Source of the DNA: Lentinula raphanica
Lineage: Eukaryota > Basidiomycota > Agaricomycetes > Agaricales > Omphalotaceae
NCBI GenBank assembly: GCA_027919835.1
Contig: JANVFP010000002.1
Location: 496,001 to 560,000, forward strand
Direction: 5' to 3'
Length of the DNA stretch: 64,000 bases
Position numbers and translations under genes: made by a program. The notes beneath the pieces were generated by a model, which saw only the letters and a list, made by a program, of their open reading frames with translations, was not told the DNA's origin and did not search any database. Shown piece by piece: positions 56,885 through 64,000 of this stretch. Position 1 is the first letter of the stretch. Every line of letters begins with the position of its first letter.

Positions 56885-59800
56885 ATGGATGTTACAGAGC
56901 TTTCGCGGTGGACTCGGTTTGCTGCGAAAGGTGGAATTGGCAAGTGTACAGCAGTACAGGATTGTGTTGCTGAAAGTAGCGAGGATCTTATGTTCTTGAA
57001 GGTGTGGTTTCTCCTGCAGGACTTGTATCCTTAGCTTAACTGTATACATGCAATCTAGGATGATGAAATCACTGTTTTGATGCAGATACCGGATAGCGAC
57101 GGACTTTATCTTGTAACTATCGTTTTTACGAAAGGCAAAAATACGGTGGTACTGAATGCTGTTACTCTGTAGGGCTACTGTGAAGGCGTCGTAGGCAGAT
57201 TCCAGGCTCATACTGTCCACTTTCACTCCAAACTCAAACGGCCAGTCATGACCAAACGCAATTCTTCAGTCGCGTCTTCTCGTGTCAGGTCACCTACCGC
57301 TATGTCTCCAACACCTCCTTACCGAAATTCCTCATCCTCCACGCCTGTGTCCTCGAACCCCGCTACTCCTCTTACCCCGGGATTCGGACCAGGACCGTTC
57401 CGAGATATCCCCAATCCAAAACATCCATCTCCCGATCCTCAAACACAGGCTAAAGAGCGCTCATCTGTGTCAAAACCGGTTTCGAGCGTTCCATCTTCGA
57501 CATCAGAGAAGGTCCTTCTGTCTTCTCAGCTCACTGCATCCACTAGCAGCTTAGCAGTTGATGCCTCGAGTTCAACTGTGCATCACGTCCATACACCTTC
57601 AATTGCACAATCAGAGGCGTCTCAGTATTCCTCGGCTTCTGCTTCTACTGTTGACATTGATTATGGACTACCAAGAGTAATGTCTCCGCCATCTATGCTT
57701 TCTGAGACGGATTCCCACATTCGTCAACCAAGCATAGCGAGTGTCATGTCTTCCGAGTCGATGGGAAAACGGCCAATACATCGAGAGTCAGAAGATATGG
57801 TACCATTACCCTCCACTTCCATCAGATCCTCAGATGCTTCGAATGCTTCGACCATGCGATCAAAATCCCCTTCATCCATATCTCAGGGGTACACTTCTGC
57901 CTCGACTTCTAGTTCAAGCTATTCTCGTGAAGGGACCGGCAATCCTCGCGTCTCAATAGCTTCAGCAGCGTCAGATGGAGAAGTAGGGATTGGTTTATCG
58001 TTGTTGGCAAGTTTAGGTACCGGCGATAGCGACGATGATTCGGAGAATGAACGCAATGATCACCGAGGGCAACCTGTTTCACGAATGCATTCCAAAGGCA
58101 CGGAAGACAGCTTGACTGATTCAGGTTCCTCAGTTGGTAGCCTTAGCATTGGACGGCGTACACTCTCACCGTCACCGATCTCTGAAGATGCAGTAGCAGC
58201 ATTCCCTCGGCCTCCTTCCACCCAGATTGCTGTCGCTACAACGTCTGATCCCGTCAATCCATTTGGCACGTTTGGCCGCAGTACGATGTCGATGTCTACA
58301 GGAGGAGTTGGTGCACTGGAAAGTGTGTTCGAAAGAATGGAGCAAGCGAACGCACACGATTCTCATGCCTCGACAGCGAGTTCGACTTCGTTTGGAACGA
58401 GTTCGTTCGTGTCAAGGGATACAGATTCTTCGGAAAGCGGTGGTGCGACTGCTGTTGATCATCTCACATCACAGCCTGAGACTGTTCTTGAAAAAGTCGA
58501 GATGTCAGAGCATTCGCGGTCTATGACTTCAGATTCTATCCGCTCCGAATCGATATATTCATCTACAGGACCACGTTCGCCCTCCATTCAGGCATCTCCC
58601 CCTAGAACCAAATCCCCGCCTTCTCCCGCTTTTCCCCCACCGGATTTCCGGTTCCCCGCTCGGAGACCAGACGACATCAGCCTTCCTGTGATGAGTACCT
58701 CAGACATCTTTCCCCCGCACTCCCCTACCTTTTCACATACCTCTGGGGCCTCTGCGAGTGAATGGGAAGGTGCCTCTGACATCTATGATAACTACCTCTA
58801 TCGATATTCGATGGCGTCCAAGAGTTCTCGGCTTTCTCAAATGAGCATGGTCTCAAAGTCGGGATATAATCACAGAAACATACCTTCTACTTCTACAATG
58901 CCTCCCGCTGCTATGGTGAGCATGACCAGCCTAGTGAATTCCGCATCGAATCCTCGATTTGCTGGTGAACAGACTTCTGTAAATTCTGCTCCCGCACAAG
59001 TGACAAGTTCTAACGAAGAACAAACCGAGCGTACAGATCTGGAAGAACCAATAACAACTCCTCTTTCTACTGATTCGACAACAACCAATGCTACCGTTAC
59101 TCCTTCACGGATACCGCCTCGCTATGATTCACTCACAATGCAAAGACCTCCGAGTGTCGTTGCTTCTTTGAAGTCTCTTGACTCACGGCGATCTATCATT
59201 TCCAACCATCAGAATGGGTCTCCTCATCATTCGGACGAGTCTGATGACGAATCCATCTATTCCCGTCTATCCTCCAGACCCTCCCTGTCACTCCTCGAAG
59301 CACATGCTGCGGCGTTACTTGCACCTGAGAATGAAGAAAAGATCAACACAACTTCCGCCTTGAATGTTGTCAAAAATAGTCCTCGTTCGAAATCTGGAAC
59401 AAGCGAGGATGGACCGCTTGTGAAAAATGGCAATCGGAGACCAATGCCATTGGACCTTACGAAAGACCAGACTCGATCGAGTGCCGGGACGGGTGGAACG
59501 ACTGGACCCTCTCCGTTGTTACATACTCGCTGGGGAAGTCCGGTGAGTTCGAATGACATGAGTGCAGGAAGCGCGTTCGATGGGAGAAGTAGTGGAGGGT
59601 ATCCGACACCGGTAACAGATTCCCATGACGATGATGAGAAGAGTGGAGGCGAGCAAGTCCTGTCATCAGACTCGTCGACAGAAGCGAGGGATGATACTAC
59701 TCGAATCGAACCTGACTCTTCTATGTCAACGGTATCTCGGTCAGTCATAATGTTTCCATTCTGTCCAGGGACTTACATAGACTTTCTAGGCGTCTTGTGA

Positions 59801-62800
59801 TCGATGATGATGAACCGCTACCTTCACACGCAATGGACCCTCAAGAGGGAGACATAAGCTTGGTTACAATGGAGAGTGCAGATTCTCGGTTGGCAGATGC
59901 AACTTGGGCTTCCGTCTCCTCTTCAACCTCTGGGGATCTAGTATTGAAAGACGAGTCGTTTAAGGTGTCTCCTATCGCAAATACGCAAACCATGTCCAAT
60001 GAGGCATCGTCATCCCCCAATCCAGGGAATGTCCCGTCAGGTAGTCAGTCAACGCTGCGTCCGTCACTTGCAGAACTCAGAGGTTACCCAAGCTCTGTTG
60101 TTCAAGGACAGCGCCAGTCACTTTTCCTTCCTCATCCCAATGCACCAAAAGCACCCCTTGAGAGCCCTGGCCCTCTGTATATCCGACAAGTTGATCTTCC
60201 AAAGCACAATCAGAACCAAGGCCGTCAGGGTCCTGAACCCAACAAGGTCGCTTCGAATGTGGTTCGGATGATTCTCAATTCACCTCCTCCTGCTTTACCA
60301 CCAGTTCTGCTGCCTCCTCCATCATCTATACCTATACGTGGAAACAGCAACCGAAATCCTCCCCCTCCGCCGCCATCTTTTCCTCGTGGGCGGACTATAT
60401 ACGCTAGAGTTGATGTTGATCTATCTAGTTCGAATGGTCCGGTCCCCATCACATTCAGTGCCGAACCCATGGGCCCACCGCCGCCTCCCGTCCAAACGCA
60501 ACCATTTCTACCACCCGATCTCCCACAGCGTCAACATTCTCCTGCTACCTTCGCACATCACCATCACGATCAATCCCCACATCCGGGTTCAACATACGTC
60601 AAACGAAGCGTGACTTCCTCTGCTTCTTTGCCATCTACCTCTGGCTCACATGCAGAACCTCAATCGGTATCCACGACCACGATGCCCAAGGAAAACAATG
60701 CGCCTCCGATTCCTGTTCCTAGACCAAGGTCAAAAAGCTTTTCCTTCGGTCTCAAAATGCCTCGTGTTACAGAGAATCCATCCTCGTAAGCTTGAAATCC
60801 AATTCCGCTGCTATTGAATAACTAATTCATATACCTTCCAGAATGCCCGCTGAGAATCGTCCTCCTTTGCGTGCTCGGGGGTCCTCAGCATCCTTAACAT
60901 CCTCACCAGATGTACCCTCATCCCCAACGAAACCTTCAAATACATCGTCGCCCTTGCGGCCATCGTCATTGAGTAGACCGGCTTCCAATTCCAAACTCCG
61001 GAACGTTCTTTCGTCTTCATCCTCCTCTTCTTCTCTCACTAATTCATCGAGGACGATATCTCTCACTAGTGGAGGAATCAAACCTCCTTTGAGTCCTCTT
61101 TCCTCAAGCTTCGGAACATCAACTGGACGACCGAGTCAACTTCGCAAAGTCACGTCCATGGCCTCACTCTCTAGTGTTTCAACCGGGATTTCAGGGAGGA
61201 CCTCGCTCTCCAAAGCTGGTGCTGAGATTGAAACCGGGACTAACAAATCGACGCCCAGTTCTTACTTGGAGGAGTCTCGACCGTCGAATGCTAGTACGCA
61301 GGAATCAGATGCCGCGTCTATCAAAAGCTCAAAGTCACGAATCATGTCGCCCCCTCTTATCGTGCCCCAACCCTCATTGCAGTCCAAATTCTCAATGCCT
61401 AATCTACGCAGGGGAGGTTCCAGCGGCAAAGAAGATGAGATCAATTCTCCTGTTACCGAGGGTGCCGGTGAGACACTGCAGGTCAGAGATATGGATTTCG
61501 AGCTTGTGCGTCCGAACTTTGCGTTCTCGGCTGGACGTTCCAGTGAAGACTCAAACTCACCTGGCTTTGGGAGGAGGTCGGAATCCAGGACTGCTGAAGG
61601 GAATCAAATCCATCTCAGAGCAGAAAGTCCAGCCTATTCGGTTTCTTCTGGTGTCTCTGGTACTTCTCGTATGATCTCGTCTGATTCTGCTGCATTCCGT
61701 TCGAAAGCGTCGCTCAAAGAAGCTTCGATGGACGCTCATCGACAGCGAGAACAGAAATGGATGTCGCTTATTTCAACTGTGCCACCCGAGCAAGCCCGCA
61801 AGAACAAAAAAGTGCGGAAACTACTGGGCGAAGGTGTTCCTGCGTCCGTCAGATATCTAGTCTGGAGCTTGATGACAAATGCGAAATCAAAAGGTGTGGC
61901 AGGCGTCTACAATAAGCTGTGTAAACGAGCACGGTTGCCATCCTTTGTCGATGTAGAGAGGGACGTGAATAGATGCTTTGGAGAACATCCACATCTTCAG
62001 TCTACCGAAGGGTCATTGGTGAATCTGTTGCATGCGTACATGAACATGGTCCCAGACATACAGTATTCTACTGGTACGTTCTATGTCATCGTTCTGCGAT
62101 TGCTATACCAAATCCGTCGTTTCCAGGACTTACTTTGATCGCCGGGCACACACTTCTCCTCGCACCAGAGGAAGACGCGTTCTGGATCTTCGTTTCGATG
62201 ATGGATTCTGCTCTTCGTCCCTACTTTTCCCTCAACTCAACACAGATGGAAGTAGATGCCGCTCTATTCAGTCGTGCGCTTGAGGTCAATGACGCGCAAG
62301 TGTCGAAGAAAGTGTTGGTCGATATGGGTATCAACCCCGCCCATATGTGTTTCCCTTGGTCAGGAAGCTTTTCTCATAGCAGGTACATCTTGCTGATGTA
62401 GATCGGTTAGGTTCACGACGCTGTTCGTGTCAAGTCTACCTGGAGATTATGTCAACAGAGTCTGGGATTTGTTTCTGTATGAAGGTATCTGCGTGTTTTA
62501 GTGGCGTTAAACAGAACTCTCATTTATCTATGTATTAGGTGTACCCATACTGATTCGTGTGGGTCTCGCCATCCTATATTGCTGTCGTCGCGCAATCCTG
62601 GAAGCGACGTCCGAAGATGCTGTCCTGTACTACCTGAAACGGCCTCAACCCACCTGGCTACCCCCATCACCAGATGCTTTCATGACTCTCGCGTTCTCGT
62701 TCAAAGTCAAGGATGATGATGTGAGGAAGCAAAGGATAAAAATGGAGAAGCAAGTCAAAAAGCAAGCTCAAAGCCAAGGAGTTCGACTGGTTGCAAACGG

Positions 62801-62831
62801 CAGTGGGATTTCCTTACCTCGCGATGCGTGA
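56885..62831 (+). CDS. SH3 and TBC (RabGAP) domain protein, very large disordered middle
   Basis: About 1800 residues. The start at 56885 is set by three short exons (56885-57001, 57059-57112, 57173 onward) that join in frame to the long exon and spell an N-terminal SH3-like domain: CTAVQDCVAESSEDLMFLK, DDEITVLMQIPDSDG, YLGYCEGVVGRFQA. Then come about 1300 Ser/Pro/Thr-rich residues, including poly-proline stretches near 60270-60380 that could bind SH3 domains. The TBC domain fills the last 380 residues: GVPASVRYLVWSLM, DVERDVNRCFGEHP (arginine finger in the IxxDxxR position), MVPDIQYSTGLTLIAG, LLAPEEDAFWIF, and VNRVWDLFLYEGVPIL across two introns. The YxQG glutamine finger reads YSTG. A basic helix KQRIKMEKQVKKQAQ ends the protein. 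It probably acts on a Rab GTPase or as a scaffold. The target is unknown. Confidence 0.87.
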
Positions 62832-63676
62832 AGAAGATATGTGAATCCTCCTCACTTCCTTCTTGTTCTCTTTCCCGGATTTTCCGTCGTTCATTGTTGA
62901 TATTCATCTCTTTTTGCATATGCATTCCCTTTCATATCAAGTTTTATGTGCTCTATGGGCTCCATGGGTCGTCATGTCTGCTGCTTTCAATCACTGCACT
63001 TGAAGGCCTCATTTATCGGGAAATATTATATCGTGTCACATAAATCATTCACCTTGTTCAGTTGTTGCTGCAGTGCTATTGCTTTCTTCGCATATCTAAT
63101 GGATTTCTTGACCAAGATGAACCATGAGGCCTGAGGCCTGATCAACCAAGATATCACCGGTTCGTATTGTATGATCGCTTGGCTCACCTTTCGCTCGCAG
63201 CAACAGCCTGGCTGCAGAGATTAAGATCCCGTTGGTTTGCGATATGAAATATGCTGGCGGAAGCTATTAATCAGTTTGCATCCACCTTCGTTCTCGTTCA
63301 ATTTTATGGAGGCGTATCCGTTCCTTTTTCCTTCGAGTCCAACCTCGTTCAAAGTCTATGTATCTGATTGTTGTCGATTATCACTCTTGGTGACAGTGTG
63401 ATACTCTATGCGTTTCTATGCGTTTGCACTGTTGCGGGAAACCTCGAGGAAATCATCAACTTAAATGCGGGGTAGCGGTCTCCTGAGACCAGAAAATTTT
63501 CAAAAAACAAGTCACCGGGACTGCTTATTTGGCACTAATTTCGTTTTAGGTACACAACGCGCGCTCACCTGATTATAGTATCCACTATGAGATCTCTCTA
63601 CCCAAATCGAGTCAAAATGGTATTCACATTCATATAAAGCCAAGACCCAGAAATCCGTTTGTTTTTATCCCTAATC
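62832..63676. other. Intergenic stretch, about 0.85 kb
   Basis: The 3' flank of the TBC gene and a promoter for the right-edge gene. No gene or repeat recognised. Confidence 0.45.
63633..63638 (+). promoter_or_regulatory. TATA-like box of the right-edge gene
   Basis: TATAAA, 44 bp before the ATG at 63677. Confidence 0.4.
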
Positions 63677-64000
63677 ATGACCTCCAACATTGTGCACCTC
63701 CGCGATGTTCAGGCTCGCCCCAAGTTCTTCACCGTTTGGGAAAGGTATAGGCATACTACGGTGCATTGGTTTGTAGAATGCTTTGCCGAATTTGTAGGTT
63801 CATCAGACTATATGTTCTCATATAAAGCTCATCGTGTCTTCCGCACTAGCTGGGTGTATTTTTCTACGTCTATGCTGGTTTGTGGTCTTCTCCCTCACGC
63901 TACAACGATAATTTTTCATGCACTTCTTCTTCAAGGTGTCGGGTCTCAAGTTCCGTTCATCTTGGGCCCCATTCTGAGCATAGACGGGCTCAGCTGTGAG
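63677..64000 (+). CDS. 5' part of an unidentified gene, truncated by the window end
   Basis: Not recognised. ATG at 63677 opens a 20-residue exon (MTSNIVHLRDVQARPKFFTV) ending before GTATAGG. A 16-nt exon (about 63798-63813) and an exon reading LGVFFYVYA can be joined in frame and continue as GVGSQVPFILGPILS to the edge. The hydrophobic, glycine-containing segment suggests a membrane protein. The start is favoured by the TATA-like box. The splicing is a guess supported by frame only. Confidence 0.4.
   Translation, partial: MTSNIVHLRDVQARPKFFTVWERYRHTTVHWFVECFAEFVGSSDYMFSYKAHRVFRTSWVYFSTSMLVCGLLPHATTIIFHALLLQGVGSQVPFILGPILSIDGLSCE

Noticed and set aside
56792..57226. 144-codon minus-strand frame as a gene
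   Set aside because: It lies opposite the three SH3 exons, which have correct phases and a recognisable domain. The minus frame has neither.
1..64000. tRNA, rRNA or CRISPR features
   Set aside because: Scanning for B-box-like GGTTCGAATCC and regular spacer repeats gave only matches inside coding exons. CRISPR is not expected in a fungus.

Overview
The window is nuclear DNA from a filamentous basidiomycete, most likely an Agaricomycete. Genes are dense and split by many short introns (about 45-80 nt, GT-AG, one GC-AG). The proteins are the fungal versions of eukaryotic housekeeping factors, including a TALE homeobox regulator, a DUF3292 protein and secreted PEBP-like and small secreted proteins. 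No prokaryotic gene organisation is seen. Species cannot be fixed from sequence alone.

Left part (1-17.8 kb), all on the minus strand: a cohesin loader Scc2/Mis4 gene whose 3' end runs off the left edge, a 3 kb gene-free stretch, a TALE homeobox transcription factor, a 647-bp TA-flanked MITE, and a Cdc11/Nud1-type leucine-rich-repeat scaffold gene. After a 2.9 kb gene-poor gap (17.8-20.7 kb) come a hypothetical Ser/Arg-rich protein, a Dpb3/POLE4-like histone-fold protein, a secreted PEBP-like protein, a small membrane protein divergent from the exosome nuclease gene RRP6 (which carries an apparent 1-nt frameshift in this sequence), and a DHA1-type MFS transporter containing a 7-nt microexon.

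Middle part (31-50 kb) is the rearranged accessory zone. A RING-H2 ubiquitin ligase gene is followed by a decayed copy of the electron-transfer-flavoprotein beta gene, then a decayed copy of the RING gene, then (beyond inserted material) the intact ETF-beta gene. This is the pattern of a tandem duplication of a RING+ETF-beta pair with opposite members lost. Two related small proteins (one clearly secreted, 37.4 and 47.7 kb), another secreted protein (49.5 kb), a degenerate tandem exon repeat (39.2-40.4 kb) and an intact 5170-bp Ty1/copia retrotransposon with identical LTRs and a 5-bp target duplication lie in or beside this duplication.

Right part (50.8-64 kb): SRP14 and SPC25 in divergent arrangement, a sedolisin protease relic, a DUF3292 membrane protein, a large SH3-plus-TBC RabGAP-like protein whose catalytic glutamine position is occupied by threonine, and the 5' end of an unidentified gene at the right edge. 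Apart from the copia element and the tandem duplication, the genes look like independent chromosomal genes and not a functional cluster. Several serve chromosome segregation and division (Scc2, Cdc11, Spc25), but nothing in the sequence indicates co-regulation. All splice sites are inferred by eye from GT-AG signals, reading frame and family conservation.
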